Shown here: in pieces, positions 1-8,823 of the stretch
How the letters are laid out: every line of letters starts with the position of its first letter
Position numbering within the stretch: position 1 is the stretch's first letter
Origin: JAVKBW01 sp964352715
Lineage (GTDB): Bacteria > Pseudomonadota > Alphaproteobacteria > UBA8366 > Aestuariispiraceae
DNA: 64,000 nucleotides
Reading direction: 5' to 3'
NCBI GenBank assembly: GCA_964352715.1
Contig: CAYGSU010000003.1
Coordinates: forward strand, 1-64,000
Notes under the pieces: model-generated
Databases searched by the model: none
Seen by the model: the letters and a program-made list of their open reading frames with translations, nothing else
Told to the model about the DNA's origin: nothing
Program-made: the position numbers and the translations under genes

Positions 1-825
1 GCATTCGAACGGGCGCAGAGTGCGGCCCCGAATGCATTGCGCCCCATGGTCGCGCTTGTCAGCTCCTATCTTCGTAGCGGTGAGTTCGAGCGGGCTGAAA
101 CCTTCCTGAAGACCGTGCTGGAAAGCAGCGAGAACAATCTGGTCGCCCAGGTCGAATTGGCGCGTGTCTATGCGGTAAGCGAGCGCTGGGACGACGCAGA
201 GGCCGTTCTTAATAATGCGATCGAAACGAATCCAAACGAATCATATGCCTATGCCAGCATGTTTGCGTTTCTCAGCGAGCGGAACCGGCAGGAAGAAGCG
301 GAAAAGGTAATTGATGAAGGGCTGGATCGTATTCCGGGCGATCCGACGCTGGCGCTGCTGAAGGGTCAGGTTCTGGAGAACAATTCAGACTTCGAAGGTG
401 TCCTGAAGCATTTCGAGAGCATGTATGAAGAAAACAAGGACTCTCCGGTTTTCATCAATAACTACGTAAGCATGCTGACTGAGGTTCGTCCCGACCGTGA
501 AACGGCGGAACGGGCGCTTGAAATGGCGTCGGTTCTCGAACGTTCCAACGTGCCGCAGTTCCAGGATACGGTCGGCTGGATCTACTACCGTTTGGCAAGA
601 TACGAAGAAGCCGTACCGTTTCTGGAAAAGGCGGCTGCAGGTGTTCCGAATATGGCCGTTGTCAGGTTCCATCTGGGGATGACCTACAAGGCGCTTGATC
701 GACCGGCAGCCGCCATGCAGGAGCTGGAGCGGGCGGTTGAACTTGCCAAGAACCAGCCGATGGCGAATTTGGAAGAAGCCAAACAGGCGCTGGAAGAAGT
801 GAAGGCGGCAATCGGAAATCAGTAG
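1..825 (+). CDS. TPR-repeat protein, C-terminal part (5' end outside window)
   Basis: The reading frame is open from base 1, so the gene begins upstream; 274 C-terminal residues are visible. They are almost entirely helical tetratricopeptide repeats, with recurring patterns such as AEAVLNNAIETNPNES, YRLARYEEAVPFLEKAA and FHLGMTYKALDRPAAAMQEL. No membrane segment or signal peptide lies in the visible part. TPR arrays act as protein-protein scaffolds. The next gene downstream, 67 bases away on the same strand, encodes an ExeA/XrtA-type ATPase. In exosortase-linked exopolysaccharide clusters, a PrsT-type TPR lipoprotein commonly lies near that ATPase, so this may be the end of such a protein. 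The family link is inferred from context; the TPR call itself is firm. A TTG at 37 is not needed as a start because the frame continues to the edge. Confidence 0.8.
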   Translation, partial: AFERAQSAAPNALRPMVALVSSYLRSGEFERAETFLKTVLESSENNLVAQVELARVYAVSERWDDAEAVLNNAIETNPNESYAYASMFAFLSERNRQEEAEKVIDEGLDRIPGDPTLALLKGQVLENNSDFEGVLKHFESMYEENKDSPVFINNYVSMLTEVRPDRETAERALEMASVLERSNVPQFQDTVGWIYYRLARYEEAVPFLEKAAAGVPNMAVVRFHLGMTYKALDRPAAAMQELERAVELAKNQPMANLEEAKQALEEVKAAIGNQ

Positions 826-892
826 AAAATTAACAAAACGCCCTTATTTATCTGATATACCAAAGTATTAAACAGTAGAAACGGGCGTATTT

Positions 893-1789
893 GTGTACGA
901 ACAATTTTACGGTCTGACAGAAAAGCCTTTCTCTATTCTTCCTGATCCAGGCTACATGTTCTGGAGCAAGACTCATTCTATGGCCTTTGCCATGATTGAG
1001 TACGGCATTATGAACCGGGCGGGATTCACGGTGGTAACCGGCGAAATCGGCTGCGGAAAAACCACCCTTGTCCGGCATTTGCTGGAAGAGCTGGACGAAA
1101 CGACCACTGTCGGTCTGGTTTCCAACGCCTCGGAAAACCGGGGCGAACTGCTGCAATGGGTTCTGATGTCTTTCGGGCAGCCCTATGACGACGGCTCCTA
1201 TGTGGCTTTGCACAGCCGGTTCACCGACTTTCTGATCGCGGAATACGCCGCAGGCCGACGGACGGTGCTTATTGTCGACGAGGCGCAAAACCTCGCGCCA
1301 TCGACACTGGAAGAGCTTCGCATGCTTTCCAACATCAACGCCGACAAGCACCAGCTTCTGCAGATGATCCTGTTAGGTCAGCCGGAATTACGTGACCTTT
1401 TGAACCGGCCGGATCTCGTTCAGTTCGCCCAGCGGGTGTCGGCTGACTTCCACCTGAAACCTTTGAGTGAATCAGAGGTGGAGGACTACATTCAGCACAG
1501 AACTAGACTTGCCGGCCGCGAAGCGCCCATTTTCAACAAACAGGCCTGCCAGCGGGTGGCGCAAGCGACCAAGGGTATTCCGAGACTGATCAATATCATC
1601 TGCGATACAGCTCTTGTTTATGGCTTCTCCAGCGGCAAGGAAGTCGTGGATGAGGCTACGATTGACGATGTGATCAGTGACAAGGCCGAGTATGGCGTCT
1701 TTACTTTTGCCGGCAGGGAAGAAGCCGAGCCGTCGCCCAAACTCGATCTGTCACCCAGGACGCCTTTGAAAATTTACTCGATCGAGTAA
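893..1789 (+). CDS. ExeA/XrtA-associated-type AAA ATPase
   Basis: This is a 298-residue P-loop ATPase of the ExeA/GspA-like AAA type. The N-terminus YEQFYGLTEKPFSILPDP is typical of ATPases found with secretion machinery and with PEP-CTERM/exosortase polysaccharide clusters. The Walker A motif is GEIGCGKTT (about residues 51-59) and the Walker B motif is VLIVDEAQN (about 124-132). A C-terminal lid region contains GIPRLINIICDTAL. The start is GTG at 893, just before the conserved YEQFYGL; the ribosome-binding site is weak. It lies between a TPR protein and a secreted TPR protein on the same strand, suggesting a shared role in envelope or polysaccharide export. The ATPase family is clear, but the exact system is inferred because no exosortase or glycosyltransferase is in view. 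Confidence 0.85.
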   Translation: MYEQFYGLTEKPFSILPDPGYMFWSKTHSMAFAMIEYGIMNRAGFTVVTGEIGCGKTTLVRHLLEELDETTTVGLVSNASENRGELLQWVLMSFGQPYDDGSYVALHSRFTDFLIAEYAAGRRTVLIVDEAQNLAPSTLEELRMLSNINADKHQLLQMILLGQPELRDLLNRPDLVQFAQRVSADFHLKPLSESEVEDYIQHRTRLAGREAPIFNKQACQRVAQATKGIPRLINIICDTALVYGFSSGKEVVDEATIDDVISDKAEYGVFTFAGREEAEPSPKLDLSPRTPLKIYSIE

Positions 1790-1851
1790 ATGTCGATCCT
1801 GACCGGTCTGGGTGATTGTTAGTCGGCCAGTTGCAGGCCAAGGTGCGCGCC

Positions 1852-3519
1852 ATGAAATTGCGGATTTCGCCTCTTCTTTTTCTGCTTCTATGCGGCCTGA
1901 TTAGTGTCGTGGAATCGGTGCCGGCGCTTGCGCAATCCGCAGAACCGGTTTCCAGGACGGGCGGAACGCCGACGGTCTTCCAGTTGCCCGCGCTTCGGGT
2001 GGCGGAGCAACAGATCCTGGCGCTGATGCGGGCCGAACAGCCGGATCAGGCGATAGCCGTTATCGATGCGCTGCTGACGCGTTATCCGGACATTGCTGAT
2101 CTGTACTTTGCCCGGGCGGCGATCCATGCCGGCACGGACAGGCTTCCGGAAGCAGTGGCCGATCTGGAAGCTGCTGTTTCTTCCGGCTACAGCAATGCGG
2201 ACCGTCTCAGGCAAGAGCCTGCATTTGCCAATCTGCCCGATAAGGAGCGGTTCAACGAACTGGTCAACCAGGCAGAAAAGAACCCTCCTCCCAATGGGGC
2301 GGCACAGCCTGTTGAAGCCGCATTGGTTAGGGACGGTGTGGCGCTTGTCTCTGCCTCAAATACGCGTCTTGAACCTCAAACCAACACACTACAGGCAGAG
2401 TTCAAGTTCAGATCCAGACTGTTCAGTGATCCGAAGGTAATGACGCTCGACGGCCCTGTAGCCGATCGCCTGAACGACTTGTACCGAAGCGGCAAGGCCG
2501 CTGGTAACATCGGCGACCTGTATGACAACCGTGACCGGAACCATTCTTCCATCCGCGGAAACCGGTACCCGCAAATCGGGTTTGTCAAATACGATCCCGC
2601 CGCCATCGCGGAAGACATCGATTTTTCATTCAACGACAAGATTTTCTTCAGTGCACCGACAATCGGCAATGCATCACTGGGTATCAACGGTTTGTGGAGT
2701 GTCGCCAAACTGGCTCTGGCGAACCCCCGACTGGTCGCTATCGCCTACCTGCAATATCGAAACGATCTTCTGTATGTTTATCCGTCCGTTCGCGACTATG
2801 GCTGGCAGGAAGAAGGCAATGACAACTTCATGGCCAATACGCCATATTTTTTCATCAGCAAGGGAAAATCCGGTTCTGACCGGCCGTTTATCAGAGCGGC
2901 GTTCGCGGCGCTGGCGGCGATGCCGCCCGACGTGAAGAAACTGGCCATGGAAAGCGGCAGGATTTCACCGACCGTCCAGATGCTGGTCCGCAGGGGGCAA
3001 CACCAGGTCACCACGTTGGCTGACTACCTTGGCCCAAAGGCGCATCCTGTCGTTTTCGATGGCGAAAACCTGGACTTACAGAAAATCATCGATGTGGCGC
3101 AGACACTGACAGTTGAAAATCTTCCACCACGTGTCGAGTTCACAATTCTGGATGAGAGCAAACCGTCGCAGGCGGCATCAGACGTTCTGTTCACGACGCC
3201 CAGCGCGGCAGCGCGCGTCATCTTGCAGGCCGGTAATGGCAAGACGATGACTGTCAGCGCAGCGAATACGGTAGTTCCTTCAGGCAGCCAACCGACGTAT
3301 CATTGGCGTGTACTGGAAGGAAACCCGGAATTGATCGACATACAACCGCGCAACGATACCGGTTCTGTTGCCGAACTGTCATTCAAGTGGCATTCGCGCG
3401 GACCGTCGCTGGCCAATCCAGCGGTTCAGACAGACAGGGCCGATGTCGGGATATTTGTTCAAATCGGGGACATGGTATCAGCGCCGGCCATTATTTCCGT
3501 CTATTTCCAGAAGAAGTGA
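1852..3519 (+). CDS. Secreted protein with N-terminal TPR region, function unknown
   Basis: This 555-residue protein has a clear Sec signal peptide (KLRISPLLFLLLCGLISVVE then a cleavage region near PALAQ). Residues about 35-140 form TPR-like helices (LMRAEQPDQAIAVIDALL, DLYFARAAIHAG, RLPEAVADLEAAVSSG). A large middle region of unknown fold follows, and the C-terminal ~100 residues are rich in beta strands and Ig-like (TYHWRVLEG, AELSFKWHSRG). The start was placed at ATG 1852 because the signal peptide begins there; an in-frame TTG at 1816 would add 12 residues before it. It lies 62 bases after the ATPase gene and 10 bases before a DUF2336 gene, so all may be co-transcribed. I do not recognise a characterised homologue. 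It is probably periplasmic or exported. Confidence 0.75.
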   Translation: MKLRISPLLFLLLCGLISVVESVPALAQSAEPVSRTGGTPTVFQLPALRVAEQQILALMRAEQPDQAIAVIDALLTRYPDIADLYFARAAIHAGTDRLPEAVADLEAAVSSGYSNADRLRQEPAFANLPDKERFNELVNQAEKNPPPNGAAQPVEAALVRDGVALVSASNTRLEPQTNTLQAEFKFRSRLFSDPKVMTLDGPVADRLNDLYRSGKAAGNIGDLYDNRDRNHSSIRGNRYPQIGFVKYDPAAIAEDIDFSFNDKIFFSAPTIGNASLGINGLWSVAKLALANPRLVAIAYLQYRNDLLYVYPSVRDYGWQEEGNDNFMANTPYFFISKGKSGSDRPFIRAAFAALAAMPPDVKKLAMESGRISPTVQMLVRRGQHQVTTLADYLGPKAHPVVFDGENLDLQKIIDVAQTLTVENLPPRVEFTILDESKPSQAASDVLFTTPSAAARVILQAGNGKTMTVSAANTVVPSGSQPTYHWRVLEGNPELIDIQPRNDTGSVAELSFKWHSRGPSLANPAVQTDRADVGIFVQIGDMVSAPAIISVYFQKK

Positions 3520-3529
3520 CGGGCCTGTC

Positions 3530-4807
3530 ATGTTCAAACGCATGTTCACAGGAAAAAAACAGGACAAGCCGCAAGCCTCGACGGGCATCGGCGCCGAATA
3601 TCTGCAGACGATGGCCGTACTGGAATCCGGTGACGAAACAGCCATGCGGAACCTTGCCTCCCGGGCTGATACGCCGCCCGAAGCCCTGTATTACATGGCA
3701 GAAAGAGGGTCCAGCCATGTCAAGCGCGCGGTTGCCGAAAACCGCAAGGCGCCGGGCAAGGCTGACCTGTTGCTGGCGACAAACGGCGATCAGGATACAA
3801 GACAGGCGCTTGCCCTCAAGGTTGGCAACTTGTTGCCGACATTCGACGGCCGGCAGGGTGCGCAGGTGGAACGGCTGATCCTGCAGGTTGTCGATGTGCT
3901 GGCGAAAGACCGGCTACCGACGATCCGGGCGGTACTTGCCGAACAAATCAAGTCTCTTGAAAATGTTCCGGTTGAAATCGTCAAGGACCTGGCCCGCGAC
4001 GCCGAAGCGCTGGTTTCGGCGCCCGTCCTGCAATTCTCGCCGTTGCTCAGCGATCGCGATCTTATCGACATCATCTCCACCGGGATCGGCAGCGAAGCCC
4101 TGGTCGCGGTATCCAGACGTCAGGGCCTGTCGGAAGCGGTGTCCCAGGCTGTCGTCGAAACTGAAGACGATCTGGCGATACCGGTGTTGCTGGCCAACAG
4201 GACCGCGACAATCGGGATGGAGGCGATGGAAGCCATTGTCGCGGCCGGTGAGCGGCATTCAGGCTGGCATCAGGCGCTGGTAAGCCGGGACAACATGGAA
4301 CGCTCTCTGGTGCAGCGCATCGCCTCCTATGTTAGCGAAGGGCTCGTGGCGGAACTCGTCAGAAACAATCCGACAATTGATGCGCAAACCGGCCTGTCTT
4401 TGCAGAACGCGGTCAGAAAACGCATGGCCAGTTTGCAGGATGCGTGGGACTCGTTCGATCCCGAAGTCCGGCGGGCGGAGATTTTTCACCACGACGACAG
4501 ACTGTCTCCCGCGGCGATGGCGGAGGCTGCCTCAAAAGGTGAAGAAACATTTGTTGTACATGCCCTGTCGCTGATTACCAAAATCGAGGTGGTGAAAATC
4601 AGAGGTGCGCTCGCCTCTGCGGACGGTCGGCTGGCTGCGGTTTCCCTGGCTTGGTATGCGGAACTCGGACAGGATTTCGCCTACGCGGTCCAGCGCCATC
4701 TTCTTAGCGTTAGCGAAGAAGAAACACTATACGATACAAGAGGTTATGGGTATCCTTGCGAAAGAATGCAGATGGAGGAAGTGATCAACTTCCTGAAGGG
4801 AAAATGA
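3530..4807 (+). CDS. DUF2336 protein (first of three paralogues)
   Basis: This is a 425-residue, largely helical cytoplasmic protein of the DUF2336 type, with HEAT-like repeat character. The core has the line DRLPTIRAVLAEQIKSLENV followed by DAEALVSAPVLQFSPLLSDR, which matches almost position by position the gene at 11701 (DSLPRVRGMISEQVRSLDTV, DADAIVAAPVLEYSPLLTDD). The two are clear paralogues over their whole length, including the basic N-terminal MFKRMFTGKK / MLKWVFGKRR segments. The start was set at ATG 3530, 10 bases after the preceding stop and immediately upstream of that conserved segment; longer in-frame starts lie inside the previous gene. No function is established for the family. 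A link to the nearby response regulator and Hpt protein is only positional. Confidence 0.8.
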   Translation: MFKRMFTGKKQDKPQASTGIGAEYLQTMAVLESGDETAMRNLASRADTPPEALYYMAERGSSHVKRAVAENRKAPGKADLLLATNGDQDTRQALALKVGNLLPTFDGRQGAQVERLILQVVDVLAKDRLPTIRAVLAEQIKSLENVPVEIVKDLARDAEALVSAPVLQFSPLLSDRDLIDIISTGIGSEALVAVSRRQGLSEAVSQAVVETEDDLAIPVLLANRTATIGMEAMEAIVAAGERHSGWHQALVSRDNMERSLVQRIASYVSEGLVAELVRNNPTIDAQTGLSLQNAVRKRMASLQDAWDSFDPEVRRAEIFHHDDRLSPAAMAEAASKGEETFVVHALSLITKIEVVKIRGALASADGRLAAVSLAWYAELGQDFAYAVQRHLLSVSEEETLYDTRGYGYPCERMQMEEVINFLKGK

Positions 4808-4814
4808 TCAGAGC

Positions 4815-4838
4815 CGGCAACGGGGCTATCCGCTGCCG
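4815..4838. terminator. Hairpin between convergent DUF2336 and pgi genes
   Basis: The 66-base gap between the convergent stop codons holds an inverted repeat, CGGCA-a-CGG / CCG-c-TGCCG, with a 6-base loop and one mismatched pair. It has no T-run on either side, so it may end or stabilise both transcripts but is not a textbook intrinsic terminator. Confidence 0.4.
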
Positions 4839-4873
4839 ACCCTGAACAAAACTCTGGCAATGTCGATAAAAGC

Positions 4874-6232
4874 TTAGCTCGCCATTTGGTATACCGGCTG
4901 GCGGTCGCCCTTTTCGTCGCATAGATACTGTTTTGCCAATACCTTGCCATGTTCCACGGCCGGCTGATCGAACGGGTTTACCTTCATTAGCGCCGATGCC
5001 GCGATCGTTTCGATCATGAAGTGCATCAGCAATCCGCCCAGACTGTATTCATCCAGATGATCGACATCCATGGTGCGGACCGGGCAGCCGAACCGGGCCA
5101 GGGTCTGTGTCGTGCCGAGACGGCAGGCATCCATCAGGTCTTCAAGCCGGCGGCCCGCCATGAAGTCCATGCCGGCCATCGCTGCGATGTCTGCATCGAT
5201 TGCAAAATCCTGGTGATTGGACGGGGCCCTGCCGGTCGTTTTGGTGCAGGTGCCAAGAACCGTGAACATCTTGTCGCTTGGACCATCCAGCCAGAGCTGC
5301 AACTGACTATGCTGGTCAACCGGGCCCATGCCATAGGACGGGGTTGTCCCGCACCCGTTCTTGCCGAGGCTTTCGGCCCACAGCTGGCGATACCAGCGGC
5401 AGAACGATTCGAACTTGTCGCCATAGGCGATGAGTACCGTATTGGCGATGCCCTTGTTCTGGTACAGCGCATGCGAGTAAACAGCGCCGAGGATCGGCTC
5501 TGCTTCCAATGCATTCGTTGGCGTTACCGAAAGGACCTGATTCATGACGTCTGCGGCGCCGGCGCGGAAGGCTGACGGATCAAGGCCGACGATCAGGGCC
5601 GGCAGCATGCCGACCACAGAAAGCACGGAATAGCGCCCGCCGATTTTCGGATCGTGATCAAGAACCGGCAGCTTGAATGTTCTGGCAAGGCGCATCAGGG
5701 CTGAATCACGAGGTTCTGTGATCACGACGATATGTTTCGGAAGGGCCGAATCGCCAAGCTCTGCCCGCAGTTTCGGCAGGATGCTCATGAACTGCATCAG
5801 GGTTTCCGCCGTGCCGCCCGATTTCGAAACGACGATCCAGCCGGTCGTGGAAAGCGGCAGGTTGTTTACAAAATTTGCAAATCCGTACTGGTCGATATTG
5901 ATGTCGACATGCAGCTTCGGACCGCTTTGACCGCCGTCCTTCGCGCTGAGTTCGGCCACGGCTTTTGCGCCCAGGCTCGACCCGCCCGTGCCCAGCACAA
6001 CAACGTCGGAAAACGTGTCGCGGAAATGGTTCGCAATAGACACCATGGCCGGCATGTCGTCGACCTTCTGCGGCAGTGAAAACAGCGGATACGCCGGATC
6101 CTTGATGTTTTCTACCGTATGATAGAGCGCCAGTCTGGCTGGAGCGCGCAGAGCATCGAGTTCGCTTGCCGAAAGGCCGCGATCACCGATTTCACTTTGC
6201 ATAAAGTATTGTACATTTTGCCTGTAGGGCAT
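4874..6232 (-). CDS. pgi: Glucose-6-phosphate isomerase
   Basis: This is a 452-residue phosphoglucose isomerase that interconverts glucose 6-phosphate and fructose 6-phosphate in the cytoplasm. The SIS-fold phosphosugar motifs are visible: VLGTGGSSLGAKAVAEL (about residue 77) and IVVSKSGGTAETLMQF (about 135). The C-terminal signature region is LLMHFMIETIAASALMKVNPFDQP. The start was put at ATG 6232 because GGAG lies 7 bases upstream; a longer frame begins at 6307 and another ATG lies at 6202. The gene is monocistronic and faces the preceding DUF2336 gene. It is shorter than the ~550-residue enterobacterial type and resembles the compact alphaproteobacterial form. The product could feed sugar precursors to the polysaccharide-like cluster at the window start, but that is only positional. 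Confidence 0.92.
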   Translation of the reverse strand: MPYRQNVQYFMQSEIGDRGLSASELDALRAPARLALYHTVENIKDPAYPLFSLPQKVDDMPAMVSIANHFRDTFSDVVVLGTGGSSLGAKAVAELSAKDGGQSGPKLHVDINIDQYGFANFVNNLPLSTTGWIVVSKSGGTAETLMQFMSILPKLRAELGDSALPKHIVVITEPRDSALMRLARTFKLPVLDHDPKIGGRYSVLSVVGMLPALIVGLDPSAFRAGAADVMNQVLSVTPTNALEAEPILGAVYSHALYQNKGIANTVLIAYGDKFESFCRWYRQLWAESLGKNGCGTTPSYGMGPVDQHSQLQLWLDGPSDKMFTVLGTCTKTTGRAPSNHQDFAIDADIAAMAGMDFMAGRRLEDLMDACRLGTTQTLARFGCPVRTMDVDHLDEYSLGGLLMHFMIETIAASALMKVNPFDQPAVEHGKVLAKQYLCDEKGDRQPVYQMAS

Positions 6233-6489
6233 GATCCACTCCAAAAAGATGCGTTCATATATTATGGACAAAAATATCCATAACCCTGCCCCTACATTCG
6301 AATACAAACAGACAAAAAAGTATGTTTCACAGACTACAAAACTATGAAAATACTTCTGCTCCCGTATGTCGGTTTATATATCGCCTCCAACGATGAATGT
6401 ATTTCATCATCGATTGGGCTTCCGGTTCAATTGAAATAGGGTGGATGCGCGTACAGTATGATAACGGCTATTGGCGTTGTGTACGGCTG

Positions 6490-6518
6490 TTGACGGAAAA
6501 TCTTAAGAATCTTGCATA
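6490..6518 (+). promoter_or_regulatory. Candidate sigma70-type promoter for the response regulator
   Basis: TTGACG at 6490-6495 and TGCATA at 6513-6518 are separated by 17 bases. The pair resembles -35 and -10 boxes and points towards the response regulator gene at 6668. This is inferred from sequence only. Confidence 0.4.
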
Positions 6519-6523
6519 TATTA

Positions 6524-6551
6524 ACGAACCAACGCTATTATGACGAACCAA
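6524..6551 (+). promoter_or_regulatory. Direct repeat ACGAACCAA x2, possible response regulator site
   Basis: The nonamer ACGAACCAA occurs at 6524-6532 and again at 6543-6551, a 19-base period. It lies just downstream of the candidate promoter. Tandem direct repeats on one DNA face are the usual target of OmpR/PhoB-type dimers, so autoregulation by the downstream gene is plausible but untested. Confidence 0.4.
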
Positions 6552-6667
6552 TTGGGAACATTTTAATAATTTGCAGTGCACGCACGAAATATCTTACTGT
6601 GTCTTCACCATGCATTGGCTGTCTTGTGATGTTTGGCATAATCGTCGCGTTTTAAAGGGGAGCCTGG

Positions 6668-7411
6668 ATGTCGGCCAAGACGTCAATCCTGTTGATTGAA
6701 GATGACGAGGCAACGCGAGGTCTCCTGTCGTCCTATTTCAAAAACGAAGGATTTTCTGTCGTTGCCTGCGGTGACGGCGCGTCCGGCCGCCTGGAAATAG
6801 CAACGCATGATTTTTCTGCGCTGTTACTTGATGTTAACCTTCCGGATGATGATGGATTTGACCTCCTGAGAGAGGTTCGCGCCAATTATCCGGGGCTTCC
6901 GGTTATCCTTGTCACGTCCAGAAGTGCAGAGATAGACAAGGTTCTTGGTCTGGAACTGGGTGCCGACGATTATGTTGAAAAGCCGTTCAGTCTGCCGGAG
7001 CTCAGGGCCCGTGTCCGGGCGATTCTGCGTCGCACCAGCTCGTCGAAAAACGGTTACAAGGGTGGCGAACCTGAAAAGCTCGGCAATTGGTATGTCGATC
7101 TGACCCGCCGGGAAATTACCGATCAGGAAGGTCAGCTGATTCGCCTGACGCGCGGCGAGTTCGATATGTTTGCGGCGCTTCTGCAACACAAGGGCGTTCC
7201 CGTCAGCCGCGATTATCTGCTCGATGTCATCAGCGCGAACAGCACCGAAGCATCGGATCGCACCGTCGATACTTTGGTTAGTAGAATCCGGTCCAAACTA
7301 CGCGAAAGGAAGAACCACGCGCTGATTATTGAAACAGTGCGCGGTATCGGATATCGGCTGCTGGATGTATCGAATTTGGGTTCCGGTACTTCGTCCCAAA
7401 AATCTGCGTGA
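6668..7411 (+). CDS. OmpR/PhoB-family response regulator
   Basis: This 247-residue two-domain response regulator starts at ATG 6668 with an AAAGGGGAG ribosome-binding site. The receiver domain (about 5-122) keeps the acidic pair in LLIEDDEAT, the phospho-acceptor Asp55 in LLLDVNLP, Thr83 in LVTSRS and Lys105 in DYVEKPF. A winged-helix DNA-binding domain fills about 140-236, with RLTRGEFDMFAALLQHKG and the terminal ETVRGIGYRLL motif. It would bind tandem direct repeats when phosphorylated. No histidine kinase is encoded next to it; the nearest signalling partner is the Hpt protein encoded at 8824-9258 on the opposite strand. The intervening gene is a DUF2336 protein. Its signal and targets are unknown. 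Confidence 0.92.
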   Translation: MSAKTSILLIEDDEATRGLLSSYFKNEGFSVVACGDGASGRLEIATHDFSALLLDVNLPDDDGFDLLREVRANYPGLPVILVTSRSAEIDKVLGLELGADDYVEKPFSLPELRARVRAILRRTSSSKNGYKGGEPEKLGNWYVDLTRREITDQEGQLIRLTRGEFDMFAALLQHKGVPVSRDYLLDVISANSTEASDRTVDTLVSRIRSKLRERKNHALIIETVRGIGYRLLDVSNLGSGTSSQKSA

Positions 7412-7516
7412 TTTATCTGGACGTATGTTCAAAAAACCATCATAATATTTGATAGTCTGATCGAAGCTAAATTTTAGTTTTTGTTTGGACAAAAATTTTA
7501 AGGCGGTTGGCGTCGT

Positions 7517-8668
7517 ATGAATGGTGTTCACAGTGTTTTGCACGAGATGCAGTCGCTGGCTTTGGCGAATACGCCGGAAGCCAGGGGGCAGTTATGCGAC
7601 AAGTTCGTCAGCGTGCTGGGTCTGATTGATGAGGAGCCGACCGAAAGCGAGTGGCGCCTAATTTCAGATATCTATCAGCTCATCGTTCGCGACGTCGAAA
7701 AGATCGTCCGCAGAAAATTCGCCGACGAGTTACTGCAGCACGACAAGGCGCCGAGATCGCTGATCAAGACTCTCTGCAATGATGAAATTGATGTCGCCAG
7801 AGATTTACTGATGGCGTCCCGGGTTTTGCTGGATGACGATCTGATTGATATCGTTGCCAATCAGACGACAGCGCACAGGGTTTCTGTTGGCGCGCGGAAC
7901 CAGCTTTCTGAATTCGTATCATCAGCGATTGTCACAACGGGCGATTCCGAGGCGATCCAGACTGTTCTCAGAAATGAAACAGCAAAAATTTCAAGCGATT
8001 CGTTTATTCGAATTGCCGATCTCTGTTCGTCGACAAAGGATCTCCATGAACCGCTGATCCTTCGCAAGGATGTGCCGTGGCAGGCCGTGGAACGGGTGGT
8101 TTCGGTCGTGTCAAATGCGCTGCTTCAGACTATTTCCCAGAAATGGGATATTCCGAAGGCCGAATTGATGGAAATGGCGTTCAACGCCGAAGAAGCCGCG
8201 AAGGATGAACTTTATTCGACTCGCGGCGATCTTGAAGAAAAGTTCAAGAAAGATACCGGGCAGGGTCTGACGTCGAATCGAATTGAATCCCAGATCATCG
8301 AGGCTTTGGGTGAAGAAGATACGAAAACGGCGATCAATCTCATTCGTGACTGGGCGTCATTGGATAGCGTAGTGATCAGAACGATCCTGAATCAGAAGGA
8401 TCTTCGGCTTCTCGCAACGATCTTCAAGGCAAAGGGTGTCGATCGTCTGACTTTTTCACGCGCTGCTGTTGCACTGTTGGGTCAGATTCCGGATGAAGAG
8501 CGCAGCCAGTTGCGCCGGGTGATGGAATTCTACAATGCCATCGATCGGGTGATAGCGGTTTCGACAGTTCAAAGATGGCGATCGGATCCGCGCGCATTCG
8601 GTCGCTCGAAAGCACCGAAAAAACCGAAGACGCAGAATGCACCGAGGCGATTCGCCGCCGAGACCTAG
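7517..8668 (+). CDS. DUF2336 protein (second, divergent paralogue)
   Basis: This is a 383-residue helical protein of the DUF2336 family. Its middle contains LCNDEIDVARDLLMASRVLL and DDDLIDIVANQTTAHRVSVG, aligning with the DLIDIISTGIGSEALVAVSR and DLIEIVMMGCESNALSALAR regions of the two other paralogues in the window. It differs from them in lacking the basic N-terminal segment, in containing a charged helical stretch around residues 210-250, and in ending in a Lys/Arg-rich tail (SKAPKKPKTQNAPRRF). ATG 7517 follows AAGGCGG. It is 105 bases downstream of the response regulator and is followed by an intrinsic terminator, so the two genes may form one unit. The cellular role of the family is unknown. 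Confidence 0.8.
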   Translation: MNGVHSVLHEMQSLALANTPEARGQLCDKFVSVLGLIDEEPTESEWRLISDIYQLIVRDVEKIVRRKFADELLQHDKAPRSLIKTLCNDEIDVARDLLMASRVLLDDDLIDIVANQTTAHRVSVGARNQLSEFVSSAIVTTGDSEAIQTVLRNETAKISSDSFIRIADLCSSTKDLHEPLILRKDVPWQAVERVVSVVSNALLQTISQKWDIPKAELMEMAFNAEEAAKDELYSTRGDLEEKFKKDTGQGLTSNRIESQIIEALGEEDTKTAINLIRDWASLDSVVIRTILNQKDLRLLATIFKAKGVDRLTFSRAAVALLGQIPDEERSQLRRVMEFYNAIDRVIAVSTVQRWRSDPRAFGRSKAPKKPKTQNAPRRFAAET

Positions 8669-8724
8669 CGCCGACGCCTGGTTCCATTCGCGGCTTTCGT
8701 CAAGATTCCAGAGTTAACCGATAT

Positions 8725-8750
8725 CGCCGCGTTGTTGAGCGGCGTTTTTT
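8725..8750 (+). terminator. Intrinsic terminator after the DUF2336 gene
   Basis: CGCCGC and GCGGCG form a 6-bp GC stem around an 8-base loop, followed directly by six T residues. It lies 57 bases after the stop of the gene ending at 8668. Confidence 0.8.
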
Positions 8751-8823
8751 CATACTCGGCACAGAGAATTCCGCGACACCGGCTAACCGGCCCGCGAAAA
8801 ACGTCTGTCAGGTATAGGGAAGC

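Larger units (their letters stand above)
6233..6667. other. AT-rich divergent intergenic region (pgi / response regulator)
   Basis: This 435-base gap carries no convincing gene. It separates divergently transcribed pgi and the response regulator and must hold both promoters. A candidate sigma70-type promoter and a 19-base-spaced direct repeat are listed separately. The rest is AT-rich without other recognisable structure. Confidence 0.6.
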
